Part shown: positions 32,202-43,494 of the stretch, piece after piece
Position numbering within the stretch: the stretch's first letter is position 1
How the letters are laid out: each line of letters starts with the position of its first letter
Assembly: GCA_947311845.1 (NCBI GenBank)
Contig: CAMZMU010000041.1
Span: 137,912,687 to 137,976,686 of the forward strand
Length of the DNA stretch: 64,000 nucleotides
Origin: Poa pratensis
Lineage: Eukaryota > Streptophyta > Magnoliopsida > Poales > Poaceae
Direction: 5' to 3'
Position numbers and translations under genes: made by a program
The notes under the pieces: generated by a model
What the model was told of the DNA's origin: nothing
What the model saw: only the letters and a program-made list of their open reading frames with translations
Database searches by the model: none

Positions 32202-32547
32202 GGGCCTCTTTGAATCGTCGGGTTGCAAAACATAGAAATACGAAAACACAGAAATTTCACAGGTTTACAAGTGCAAAACAGAGAATTATAAAACACAGTA
32301 AAGCTGCAGCAATTGTCGTTTAGATAAAACACAAGAAAAACACAGAAAAAGTGTCTCGGTCCTACGCACTTAGTCTAAAAAAGAAGTTGGCATGGATGGT
32401 AAATTCCTATGAAATTGAGGCATAGGAATCCAATCCATAAGATTTTGGTAGCACAATTCCTTTAAACCAAAGACAATCCTAGAAAAAAATTCTAAGTATT
32501 GGAATCCTATAAAAATCTTTTGAACTTCCTACAATCCAAAGAGGCCC
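32202..32547. mobile_element. Tourist-like (PIF/Harbinger) MITE
   Basis: 346 bp with inverted ends GGGCCTCTTTGAATC and (reverse-complemented) GGGCCTCTTTGGATT, flanked by TAA at 32199-32201 and 32548-32550. The 3-bp TAA duplication and end sequence fit Tourist-type MITEs. No coding capacity. It lies directly behind the LINE. Confidence 0.88.
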
Positions 32548-32550
32548 TAA

Positions 32551-33681
32551 GTTTGACTTTGCCAGCAGCATATAGTTTGGCTAAGCCAGCAACTTACAGT
32601 GACAAAAGAAAAATGACCAACGGTCAAGGATCGTGTACATTTGCCTCAAGCAACGAAAGGGTTTACCGATATGGTGCTTGATCTGGCAAGGGGAATTTGT
32701 CGTCTCACAAGGAGGCAACTGTGGTGCCATGTGAGTCAACGCAGGAAGATAGAATTTGGTAGGGTTTGGATGTCGGTGCGGCAATGTGGAATGGGGAGAA
32801 TTCGGTGACCAACAGTGTATATCTCAATGTTGGGTCGCTGGCAATTGAGTGGTACCAACGTGTCTGTTTAGTACGTGTGGGCATGTTTGCCACTTCCGAG
32901 CCGGCCCCAAAAGTTGAGGGCGGAAGGAGGTGGGGGACGTCGGTAGGGACGATTTTCGTGCACGGACCCCATTAGACCGATGGAGATGCCCTTACACCCA
33001 TCACATTCGAGTTGAAGAAATTGATCAACTGTTAATTCATTTGAGACCTGAGGTACTTAGTTGGAATGAAAGCAGTGAAAAGATTGTGTTCATTACACTG
33101 ACAAATCACGTCTTGTGTGACTGCTCTTCTATGCCGCGTCCTGGACCCTACAGTCACATGCATGTACTGAGTGCTTTGTTACTACCGTGTACAAAGGTAT
33201 TTCAGAAAATGTTACTACGTACTTTGCTGTTTGCTCACGGCGAGGTGTTGTGGCGCAGTCCACATTCACAGCCGTCAGTTCCAAACGTCCGCGTCCCTGC
33301 AACAACCTGCACTTATAATACTGGAAGTTGGTCGTCTATTTGTAGCAGATGACAGTACAATACTCTTTGTTTGCTATGCCAGTAGGTATTATTGTCATAC
33401 ATCAACAGATCAACTATGGACGGTTTGATTAATAGATTCAGATTTTATACGGTGTACGTATATGTGATCGGTTATTGATTTGATATCTTTTATTTATTCG
33501 CAGTCAGATCGATCAGGGTGTCTTGGTTGTTTAACTGAGAGGATATTGCGCGGTATGGATGATCTCTGAAGGACTGAAGCATCTTCCATAATGCGGACGT
33601 ACGGAGAGCAGTTGGAATTAATGCGTGTGTTGAACGTCCGAGCTGGTAGGATGCGCAGAGATATCACACACCCATATCATT
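32551..33681. other. Unassigned intergenic sequence
   Basis: No gene is recognised. GATGGAGATGCCCTTA near 32979 resembles the end of Harbinger-type elements (compare 36834-36849) but no partner was found. The part 33325-33515 is a diverged copy of 26880-27026, which lies behind the bHLH gene. Confidence 0.4.
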
Positions 33682-33689
33682 AAGATGAA

Positions 33690-35306
33690 CAGTGACGGAC
33701 CCACCGTAGGGGCGAGTAGGGGCGGTCGCCCCGGGTCTCCCGTTGTGGAGCAAGGTACCCCTCTTCTGCTCTTCAAGTTTCCTGCCGCCCAGTTATGTTT
33801 CTGTGTGCTGTGTCCGCCATGTTTTGTTTCTATGTCGAGAGGGAGAGTCGGGGGAGGAAGAAAGGGGTATTGGGCTGCAGTCTAATGGGCTTAAGTGAGA
33901 GCAAATAGGCCCATTTCTGCTGGATCGGTTGATCGATAGTCGATACCAGCAGCACAGCTCCTTGTTTCGATCCAGAAAAATCCCCTCCCCGCACACGCTC
34001 GTGCTCCCAACCCTAGCCTCGTCTCCCGTTTGAGCCAGCCGCCGTCCGCCGGCCGCCGGCCTCCACCAGCCGACGATTCGCGATGGATTTGGATGATGAG
34101 TTCTGGGAGGCGGCCGCCCTAGTTGAGCAGCAACTAGATGAACAAGAAGGGGAAGCGGCGGCGGCAGCAGCGGAAACAACAGCTCCGACGCCGGCGGCGG
34201 CACCAAATGACGCCGGAGCAGCGCCCAAACGCAGAAGAGCGGACGAGAATGCAAAGGTATTTTCCCCTTCCTGCTTGTTACAGTACAGGACCGGAAATAA
34301 AAAGGAGAGCACTCAATTTTGTTATCAAATTTGATGTTGCAGGAAATTTCAGAAGCTCCGGTATTTAATTTAGCTGATGTTGTCGCTGATCCTGGTGTTC
34401 GGAGACAGATTGAAGAGTATGCTAGCTTGGAAATTCAAGATGAAATAAGGAGGGCGTATTCAAAATGGTCACCAACTTCCATCACTACAAGGTACAAATA
34501 TTCAATGAGGTGATTGATAGAAACATTGTTGAAATGAATCATCGATTTAGTGAAACTTCCACACGGTTGTTGATTTGCACTGCATGCTTTGATCCTAGGG
34601 ACTCATTTAGTAGCTTTGATCATGAGAAGCTACTTGAGCTTGCAAATATTTACTCTGTTGATTTCTCTTCACAAGATTGTTGTCTCTTAGTTGATCAGTT
34701 GAAGATATATATTCATGTCATGAGAAGAAGCCTAGATTTATTGAGTTGTGATAGTCTGACTGGTCTTGCAATCAAGTTGGTTAAAACTAGACAATATTTG
34801 GTCTTTCCATTGGTTTATCGCCTCATTAGACTTGCATTGATATTACCGGTGGCAACGGCATCAGTTGAGTGGGTTTTCTCAGCCATGAATATTATAAAGA
34901 CACATCTTCGAAACAAGATAAGTGATGATTGGCTGAATGATTTGATGGTTTGCTTTGTTGAGCGTGAGATATTTGCAAACATTGATGATAAGGAGGTCAT
35001 GAAACATTTTTATGCCATGAAGAGGCGTCGAGGCCATCTACCTAAACCACCGCGTGTTCCTTCTTCAACTTAATGGTACAATTGTTGTCATGCTTGTGTT
35101 GAGATTTTGGGTCACACTGAGACAACCAGCGTGTCTATAATATTTTCTTTATAATTTTCCATGCTCTTAGTAGTTGAATATTATCCATATTAAAAACTGA
35201 GTCGTTCGAGACCGTTTATTGTGTTGCGTACATTTGCATTTATACTTAAATTTTTTTGTCCTGAATTGTTCACCCCGGGTAACTTGAATTTCTGGGTCCG
35301 CCACTG
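33690..35306 (+). mobile_element. hAT transposon remnant, complete ends
   Basis: Flanked by a perfect 8-bp target duplication AAGATGAA (33682-33689 and 35307-35314). Ends are CAGTGACGGACCCA and, reverse-complemented, CAGTGGCGGACCCA, classical hAT termini. The 1.6-kb interior contains an internally deleted transposase gene with its own leader and one intron. It cannot encode an active transposase but has intact ends, so it could be mobilised in trans. Confidence 0.93.
34083..35073 (+). pseudogene. hAT transposase (zinc finger MYM-type 1-like), internally deleted
   Basis: Exon 1 from ATG 34083 (MDLDDEFWEAAALVEQQL, Ala-rich, basic end KRRRADENAK), intron 34257-34341 (GTATTT to TTGCAG), exon 2 with the N-terminal conserved block (LADVVADPGVRRQIEEYA, then EIRRAYSKWSP). 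The TTF-type zinc finger and catalytic core that should follow are missing. A different frame from 34465 gives the C-terminal part: VEMNHRFSETSTRLL, the dimerisation domain (LPVATASVEWVFSAMNIIKT, then LRNKISDDWLNDLMVCFVER). The break near 34490 marks the internal deletion. Similar genes are widespread in plants as 'zinc finger MYM-type protein 1-like'. Confidence 0.82.
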
Positions 35307-35468
35307 AAGATGAAGGTAGTTCACTGTCCGAGCTGAGTTGGTACACCTCGCCATGACCAGGAGTTCACTGTGTGTGGCCGGTTTGCTGGGTAGCTGACCC
35401 CCACAGTGTTTCAGGCGCCCGTTTGCACCCCAGAAATCTCACATGGATCAGCAGAAATCGGGTACTAA

Positions 35469-36846
35469 GGGCATCTCCCCCCCCCCCCCCCCCCCAGCGC
35501 CCCCCCAGGAGGCCTTTTTAGCGCCGCGGCGGCCAAAAATCCACCAGCCGCCCCCCCCAGAAGTCGATTTAGCGCCGGTTCCCGCCGTTTTAAGCGCCGT
35601 TTCGCGCCGGCGAACCCAGCCCAAACCCAGCGCGCTAGGTTCCGCTTGGGGGGGCAAAAGGCGTCCGCGGGCCAGCCTTGTCGGTGAGAGAAGGCGATTT
35701 CCCTCCATAATTTGCCCTCACCCCACCCCGTTCCCGCCATTTCCCCACATATATCCCCTCACCCCACCCCGTTCCCGCCATTTCCCCCACATCTGGCCGC
35801 CATGGCTCCCGCCCGAACCATCCCCGCGCTCTCCGCCACCTCCATGATCGGCAAGAAGGCGCGGAAGCCGAGAGCGCCGAAGGAGAAGCCGCCGGGCATG
35901 AGCAACGCCAACTGGATCGCCGAGAAAGCGCGCCTGGAGAGGGACAACCTCCAGCGACAGACGAGGGAGAAGGCGCAGAGGGAGAGGAAGCTGGCCGCGC
36001 AACTGCCGGAGGCGGAGGCCGAGGCCCAGTCCGTCGGCGAGGAAGAAGAAGAGGAAGAGGAACTCGATGAGCCGCCAACTCCGGCTGCGTCTGCGGCGCC
36101 GCCGGTCAAGCGGAGGGGCGGCTTGTCTCCGTTCGCCGGATGGAGCCAAACCGCAGCCGGCTCGCCATCGCCGTCGCCGCGCTGGAACGCGTCCCCGCAG
36201 TACTCCCCTGGGTACGCCGACTCCGACCCCCATGGTGGTTTCAACCCCAACCTCACCTTCCCCCACCATCCGGCGATGATGTACGCCGGCTCACCAGGCT
36301 ACGCATCCTCGCCGTCGCTCCGCCGTTCCCTCCCCTTCGCCACCCAGTCCTTGTTGGGCGGGATGCCCCAAGAGCTCATGGAGGACATCATCGCCACCGG
36401 CTCGATGGCGACAGCGGCGTGCCCGGGCTTCCTCTCGCAAGGCGGGGAGTTTTTCTCCCGGGGCGGCGGGGATTACGGCCAAGGCGCGTCTGGCGCCGGT
36501 GTCGGCACGGAGGAGGCGGATGCGGAAGAAGGAGACGAGACGGCGCCTGCAGCTGCGGAGGGAGCCCGAGATGGCGACACGGGCGGCCGCCATCCCAGGA
36601 AGGGGCCCAAGGTGGCGCCGAAGCCGCCCGTCGAGCCTCGCATCAAATGGACGAGCCGGGAGGATGTCCTCCTCGCCGAGGCATGGAAGACAGTCAGCCT
36701 CGAATTTCTGGGCTGTGTGTTTTTCCTGGGCCGCCGAATGGCTGGTGAAATCGCCCCCCCCCCCCCCCAGGTATTGGTGCGGGGCGGCGCTAAGCCTAAA
36801 AAGCGCCGCTTCAAAATCTGGGGGGGCCGAACGGCTGGAGATGCCC
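35469..36846 (+). mobile_element. PIF/Harbinger derivative carrying only ORF1
   Basis: Flanked by TAA (35466-35468 and 36847-36849); ends GGGCATCTCC and, reverse-complemented, GGGCATCTCCAGCC. Sub-terminal sequence on both sides is rich in C runs and AGCGCCG-type blocks (35477-35660 and 36750-36830), and the two sides are partly inverted copies. The 1.4-kb element has the N-terminal part of a Myb/SANT-type ORF1; the DDE transposase ORF2 is absent. It is therefore an internal-deletion derivative of an autonomous Harbinger element, mobile only in trans. Confidence 0.85.
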
Positions 36847-36911
36847 TAAATATCAATAATGGTGTCGTGCGTGCAGTGTTGCACGTACAATATGCGGATG
36901 CAAATCTGTGA
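35802..36911 (+). pseudogene. Harbinger ORF1, Myb/SANT-like protein, truncated
   Basis: Start chosen at ATG 35802 (MAPARTIPALSATSM); an upstream in-frame ATG at 35712 lies in repetitive leader. The N-terminal part is basic (KKARKPRAPKEKPPG) and has a charged helix (NWIAEKARLERDNLQRQTRE), then Pro/Gly/Ser-rich low-complexity sequence. Near residue 290 the trihelix/SANT domain starts (RIKWTSREDVLLAEAWKTVS, about 36640-36700) and breaks off after the first helix, where the internal deletion joins the sub-terminal repeat. The remaining frame to 36911 is read-through of terminal sequence beyond the element. ORF1 proteins of PIF/Harbinger elements are DNA-binding partners of the transposase; often annotated as 'glutathione S-transferase T3-like' in grasses. 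Confidence 0.75.
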
Positions 36912-38076
36912 CCGCCGCCGTCACTCCACGTACGCATGGTTGTGAAAGGAAATTTATTCGGTAAGTATATCTTTTCATGTCATCTACCTATAGCCACCGT
37001 ATTTTTTTTCCAAATATGACCCCTGGGCGAAACTAATAACATATATGCCTCTCCGTGGAACTATTTTCAAATATGCCGCGTCAATAAAAAATGACCCCGA
37101 AGTTGTGCAGCTTTTTTTTTTGCACCTCCTTATAGGGATATACAAGATGTAGTATCTGATCAGACTCACAGACACACACACCACACCCACGCACACCACA
37201 CACACCACTGCTGAGAGGCTAATCTAGACCTACACTATATATCCCGCGCGTCTGGTACGGGAATGACTTTGTGGCATACAGATGGCGAACTCGAGGCATT
37301 ATTGACGAATACTGTTCACTGAACAATGCGCCAGCTACTGTTCCTAGTGAACAGTTGCCGGGGTGAAGCACCCGTAAATCGCTCCCTAGTGGAGTCGATC
37401 CTGGGCGGGCGGGATGCGCACAAGCAGTCCCTACCAACGCGCCACAGCGCGCCCTCAAGTTGTGCAGCTTGGGCGTCAACATTTTTGTGGCATCTAGACA
37501 CTCAGTCATCTCGGGGTCGAGGCCGACCTCACTTCGGCGTACAATTTCGTTGGCGGTGAAGTGGTTGATATCTACTGGCATACCTCGTGGAGACTGATTA
37601 TGTACCGTCTTACCTCGTGGAGCATGATTGATACATATTGGCATACCTCATGGAGACTGCAGTGCAGTCATGCTAGCAGGCTGCATATAGGCTTCAAGTG
37701 ACAGAAAATGGTAGTCGATTTACAGTTGTAGGCCATGGGCATTGGAAAAAGGGTTCCAAGACCTCTCGTTCACATGCCTCTGATATCAGTTCGATACGGA
37801 GGAACCAGGTCTATCATGTGTAAAATTATTGTTTGTTTGGTTACTTGTATTATTTCCTCGATTAGGCTAGAACGTTGAACCAGAATCGGTTCATTCGGTC
37901 CTTTCAAGCTGGTTAGGCCTACCTTCGCGGGTGTGCAGCCGTGCAGGGGTCGACTGCTCGAGAATGCTGAAGATCTCAATAAAGAGAATGCTGAAGATCT
38001 GGTGCTCTCACGCACATGTGTTCATATAGAAAGATAGAGACGACTGCCAAGGAAAATATACAAAAAGCAAAAGAAT
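36850..38076. other. Unassigned intergenic sequence
   Basis: No gene or element is recognised. A CACA-rich stretch lies at 37166-37207. Open frames around 37219-37644 show no domain. A short AAGTTGTGCAGCTT repeat occurs near 37098 and 37456. Confidence 0.4.
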
Positions 38077-38150
38077 TGCTTTCATTGAGAGTTGAACTCA
38101 AGACCTCCCGCTTACTAAACGGGTGCTCTAACCAACTGAGCTATGAAAGC
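38077..38150 (-). tRNA. tRNA-Thr (anticodon AGU)
   Basis: Read on the minus strand from 38150: acceptor stem GCTTTCA pairs with TGAAAGC, the D arm has AGCTCAGTTGGTTAGAGC, the anticodon stem CCCGT/GCGGG closes a TTAGTAA loop (anticodon AGT), and the T arm has the GTTCAA box. The discriminator base is A (38077). A T4 run (38068-38073 region) directly behind is a Pol III terminator. A CAACATGAA motif just upstream fits the CAA start motif of plant tRNA genes. No intron and no mismatch in the stems other than G-U pairs, so it is probably functional. Confidence 0.93.
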
Positions 38151-38249
38151 TTCATGTTGGTAATTACAAATTACATTTATGTAAATATAAATACTATCCT
38201 TAACGCACCCAATTTCAAACAATAAAACATTCTCGCGATCTTTCTCTGC

Positions 38250-38530
38250 GCAGAATTGATGTTGCTACCGATTGCAAACAGGTGATCAGGGACCATAGCT
38301 GACGGAACTGGTGGACAGTATGCACCAAGAGTCCGAGAGATTGAGATGCATAGATCAGACTTTGAAAAGGTGGCGTTCACGTTTGAAGGCAGGAAATCAA
38401 ACAATGAGGCCCCATAGTTTAGCTCGTTTTGCTCTATCTTTAGGTCTGGGGCGCCACCTGTGGCTGCATGATACCCTGTTAATTCCTGTAACTTTGGCTG
38501 TTTGATCAATAAAGCTTGCAAGTTACTCTA
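38250..38530 (+). pseudogene. LINE-derived RNase H-like fragment with A tail
   Basis: Coding resemblance in two frames: GGQYAPRVREIEMHRSDFEK and AFTFEGRKSNNEA in one, LARFALSLGLGRHLWLHDTL in the other. This matches the end of the RNase H-like (RVT_3) domain found in plant LINE-derived sequences. It ends with an AATAAAGC-type signal and a short A run (38530-38536). Frameshifted and far too short to act. Confidence 0.5.
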
Positions 38531-38536
38531 AAAAAA

Positions 38537-39192
38537 CCAAAAGGAAAATTCCAGTCTTCAAGAGCACTTTCTTATGGTTCACACTATATTGTACAAAAGG
38601 ATTACTGTCAGAGTTTTATAGTAAACACATGCCTTGTATCTTCTGATCATACACTTCGGGGCAGGACCACAGGAGTGTTATATTAGGTGACTCATACAAA
38701 ACTAGTGTTTACCAACAAAAAGTGGTGCAGATCCTGATTTCTTTTTTTGGGAACTATACATCGCATCGAGGTGTTCATATAATAAGATATAAAGCGAGGC
38801 TCTGTAGCCTATGCCTTGTAGCACTAAAATCCTTCCCGCAAAGTCAAATCTGTAGCGTTAGTGTTACTCACGTACCGAAAATATCATGTCAATATGTACA
38901 TTCTTGGATGAATGGAGTTGTATGAGACAATACACATTGGATAACAGGTCTATTCTCAAAATTCAATCCACAATGACAGATGAATAATATCCAAAAATAC
39001 AAGTATATACAACTATATAACAGTTCTCGTGGAGATCAAAATGATCAAGTATCACTTTGTTGGACAGTCAAAGCACATAACCCATGAACAATACACATAA
39101 ATTGTTCAGCATATCAAGCACATCTGCAGTGACCTTCTATAATAAACAGGTAACCATGTATTGGAGCAGCTATTAGTTGAACCATGCCTAAC
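38537..39192. other. Intergenic sequence and 3' UTR of pyruvate kinase
   Basis: AT-rich. The part next to 39192 is presumably the 3' UTR of the minus-strand pyruvate kinase gene; no clear polyadenylation signal stands out. Nothing else recognised. Confidence 0.4.
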
Positions 39193-42100
39193 TTAGTCCA
39201 CTAGTCGAACTTGAATGGATTGGTACACTGATGTAGCACCACAAGGTTGGTTCAGATCCGAGTCAGCGACCACCAAGACAGAGTCTCCAGGTTTCACTGA
39301 ACCCTTGGACTTCATGAGCTTGATGGTATTCTGGAAATTATCGTCCATGCTATTCGATAGCGGTAGCTGAAGTGGGATTACTCCCCAGTACAGGTTCATG
39401 CTCTTTCTTGAATTCACATTATCGGTGAACGCGAAGATGGGAGGGTTTGGGCGGTTGCGCGATAATAGCGACGCCATGTGGCCATGCTTTGTATAAACGA
39501 AGATGGCATCCACGGCAAGGTTGTTTGCTGCACGGAGAGTAGCAACAGGTGAATTTTGTCACAACAATAGAGACTGGACATGGAGTTTACACAAGAAAAT
39601 AAATACCCATGTCCACAGCACTGGTGCAAATTTGCTCCGAAATCCGGTCAGGCAGAGCTATGGCAAGCTGATGCTGTGGAAGAAATCTTTGCATATTTTC
39701 TTCGCGGCTCCATGATTCCATCCTCTCACTAGAGGCACGAAGGACAGACAGAGCTTTCTCAGGATATGCACCTATAGCGGACTCAGCTGATAGCATTATA
39801 GCATCTGCGTATTGACGCACAGCTTCAGAAACATCTGCCACCTTAATAAAGGCAGTGACAGTTCATCAAGTGGATGCAAAAAGAAAGGCCAAAGTAGATG
39901 AAATATAATTAAATCACGAGAAATGAAGAATAGTTCAGGTTACCTCTGCACGAGTTGGCGTTGGGTATTCAACCATTGATTCGAGAAGCTGTGAAGCAAC
40001 TATCACAGGCTTGTTCAGGTTTCTACATAGTTCAACAATCGCTTCTTGAATGGCTGGGATTTGTTCTAGAGGAACCTGAACTCCAAGATCACCACGTGCA
40101 ACCATAACTCCATCCGATGCCTCTATGATTTCTTTCAGATTCTTGAGAGATTCCAGGCACTCAATCTTCGCAAATATTTTAATGTGTCTGTTGTACAAGT
40201 AGATTATGTTACAACAGCAGTAACCATAGAAAGAAAAGTTTGAACAGTAATATATAACTACAAGTCCTAAAGAATATATATGCGCATCTTTTAAATGGAT
40301 AGGATTGTTTCAATTGCTAGGTTTGCTAAGAGTAAGGGGGGGGGGGGGGGGGGGGGGATTATTTTGAGCGGAATCACAGGCAGAAGACCTAATTTAGCGG
40401 TTTGGTTTTTATAGAAATAATTGACTTGATATGCTTTATTTAAAACAATTATTCAATTTCCATTGCAATACAGCTTCACATATTTCCAGTTAGTTAGATA
40501 TAGTGTTGCATGCAGTGGACAACAAAGAAGGAACACAACTGGAAGCTGAACAGCAGTAAGTTAGAGGCTCAGAAACATGCTGCTGGTACTTTCTACAAGC
40601 AGAGTTCTAACTTGGAGAATCCTATAAACTTTTGGGCATCAATAATTCGCAAGATCCTAGAAATGCAGGCTAGGAAAAACACAGGATTGTAATGTCATGC
40701 CCATTCGAAGCCTACAGGATTTTGGTTTGTTTGATTGCATCACAGGAAAAACAAAGGATTCTTTACAAGAGGTTTGAATGGATGCAAAATTTCCTATGAA
40801 ATGTAGTGCAAAGCATTTCTTAGGGAAAATTCCAGTAGGATTCAATCATACGTTCAAAAGTTTAAAACAACCAACTTATGAAAAAACCCTAGGGATTCCA
40901 ATCCTCCAAAAATCCTTGAGGCACAAGCAATCGAATACACTACAGTTACCACTGTGCAACAAATAAGTGTATCACCATTCTAGAATAATGAAAACCAACT
41001 TAAGGAAATGAAGATGCAGTTATCTGCTCACTCTAGTGATCTTCTGGAAAGATAAGTCTTCAGATCCTTAATATCATTAGCATCTTTTACAAATGAAAGA
41101 GCAATGCAATCAACCCCTTCAGTTATGCCGAATTCGATGTCAGCCCAATCCTACAATGCAACATAAGCAGTGAGCAAGAAAGAAGATACTAATTTCGTAA
41201 GCTATATAAGAAATTAAATTAGATAGTTACGTTTTACATAAATAGCCAGAAAATATCATATTAGAAATCTTACAATAATGCTATAGAGCTGATAGTTAGA
41301 TCAATGATCAAAAATATGATTTGTTCTCAATGAATGAGAAAATCAAAAGGGGGCCATAAAATGATATACAGGAGCTCCAAAATTAACAAGTATTGCATTT
41401 TAAGTTAACCTTTGCCGACAATGTAGGAAGCCCAAAGTTCCTTTCAACTAATTTTTTGTCTCTCCAGAATGACAGCTTTGCTCGAGGAAGAAGCAGACCT
41501 GGGTCTGTGCACTTACAGCATAGATCATTCCCGATCTTCTCTGTAACTTCAAATGTAGACATTCCACCATCTATGACAAGCTCATCACCAACTAAAATTC
41601 CTGTAAATGTGCAGCAAGTAAATTGTGAATAAGCAACTTTTAAAATTCATGTTATGGACAGCAAACAAACAACTCATGTTCATCTTCAGACCTTCAGAAA
41701 ACTTATCAAAGTTCACATGCATTGTAAATGGGCGAGCTTTATCAGTTTTTTTACTGGTAAATAACCATTCAGAGCAGTCCTGCAGCATACCATCAAAAAA
41801 AGAAATGATATCAAGATTTCCATCTTCCATGAACAACAAGGCAGAGAGGACCAAGAAATATGTTAAGAAAACACAAATAATCTTTCTTACAATTCAAATT
41901 GATGGTTCGGAAAAAAAGTTAAGTGTATCATCTAGTGAAAAGTGAAAACTAAGGTGTAAATATATTTATGTGGATGAGGGGTTACGTCAGACCCTGATCT
42001 GTCAAATCTTGCTCAGTCCACTCAAGTCACCACGCACATTTGATATGCCAAGGTTGATGTTCCGGTGAAATCACATAGTAGTATAGTACTCTCAAAGAGA

Positions 42101-43494
42101 AAGGAAATTCACTTTGGCACATGGGAGCATATGCTCCTGCCAAAACATTTTAAAATGTCAAGAAATTCCAAACAAAAATTGTGCCATATATATCGACATT
42201 CTATGTGCGCACACCAAGTTTCACGAAATGCCGACAGAAAGATAAAGAATATATATATAGACAAAAAATCCTCGTAAAAAGCCTTTTTAGCACCAAATTT
42301 TGTCTTTTTACACATGTCACGAAAAATGTCGGTTTTCCATGAAACGAGTTTTTGAGCACATAGACTGTCGATATGTACACGTAAATTTTTTGTCCGAATT
42401 TTTTGAAATTTCAAAATATGTTTAAATACGCTCCCGGGTGCCAAAAACGCTTTTACATAAAGATAAAAAAGAACATGATGATTCTCGTCCAATCTATTTG
42501 ACACTGATACAGATACTCTAGTGTAACTAAGTCGAAGCTCAGAATCAAACACTGCTACTTCTTGCAAAACAACCGAATCTAAGTCAGCACGAAAACATTG
42601 TTCAACGTATGACTAGCACAATTAAATGATATACTCCGGTCTGTTGATATAATGCATGCACGTAAAGGAGAACTATATTTCTTACTGTACAAAGGGAAAC
42701 CGTGACAATCAAATCACAGAGTTCTACAAACTAATCCAATTATACATTAATAAGTGAAAAAACATACCATTTGCTAGATGGAAGGTAATAAACATATGTG
42801 TGTACAACAGCGAGCTAACCAAACCACAGAGGGGATCATTTTCTTTGTACAGAGACACCCAATTATTATTATTTTAATCTAATACCCAGCTAATGGTCAT
42901 CCTATCCGAATGTTGTCAATCTAATCTTATCACACAGAGTTCAACCCAATTGCAGAAAACAACGTGTCAGCACACCTCGGCCTTGACGGATGCGGCGCCG
43001 CCGTGGTCCGCCACAAGAAGCTGGGAGCCCTCGGTGTCGACCATGAGGGAGACGCAGAACCCCTCCTCCTCGTTGAGCCTCCGCACCTCGCGCATGGCGG
43101 CGCGGTGCCAGTCGCGGCTGCCGTGGCAGAGGTTGACCCGCGCCACGCCCATCCCGCCGCGCGCCAGCGCCGGCAGATAATCCAGGCACGCGGGGCCCAC
43201 CGTGCAGACGAGCTTCGTCTTCCGCATCCCCATGAACCCCTTCTCTCTCAGCTCCGCCTCCGACACCACGTCCATCACCCCTTCCACCGACGCCGTCGAC
43301 GCCCGGATCCGGTGGGCCCCGCCGCGGCGGGAGGCAGAGGCCGAGACGAGGTACGAGGGAAAGGAGCCAGTGGTCGCGGAGGTGGCCATCGGGCCTAGGG
43401 CTTTGGGGGTGGCGGCGGCGGTCGAGGTGGTGGCGATGGTGGTGGGGCGGACGATGCGAGGGAGAGGACCAGAGGAGAGACTTTGTTCCTGCAT
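39193..43494 (-). CDS. plastid pyruvate kinase, alpha type (isozyme A), intact, seven exons
   Basis: Pyruvate kinase converts phosphoenolpyruvate and ADP to pyruvate and ATP, here in plastids. Exons (5' to 3'): 43494-42976, 41779-41692, 41600-41410, 41150-41032, 40187-39944, 39841-39607, 39527-39193. All junctions are GT-AG and in phase, giving 576 residues from Met 43494; an in-frame Met at 43389 ([12 protein letters not shown]) would give 541. The first 70 residues are Ser/Thr/Arg-rich, a transit peptide. The catalytic segment is [12 protein letters not shown], then [15 protein letters not shown] and [18 protein letters not shown]; the C-terminal regulatory domain ends [11 protein letters not shown]. 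The canonical DTKG motif reads DTEGSQ, as in plant alpha subunits, which work with beta subunits. A MITE sits in intron 1 and a 22-nt G run in intron 4. I see no disabling change. Confidence 0.95.
40336..40357. repeat. G homopolymer, 22 nt, in a pyruvate kinase intron
   Basis: Uninterrupted G run in intron 4 of the minus-strand gene (C run in the transcript). The neighbouring 40690-40930 resembles a degenerate Tourist-like MITE but has no clear ends. Confidence 0.9.
42114..42445. mobile_element. MITE in pyruvate kinase intron 1
   Basis: 332 bp with inverted ends TTTGGCACATGGGAGCATAT and, reverse-complemented, TTTGGCACCCGGGAGCGTAT. No coding capacity; target duplication not clear. Superfamily not assigned. 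Confidence 0.65.

Noticed and set aside
37219..37644. 141-codon minus-strand ORF
   Set aside because: No domain, no neighbouring gene structure, and no sign of conserved exons.
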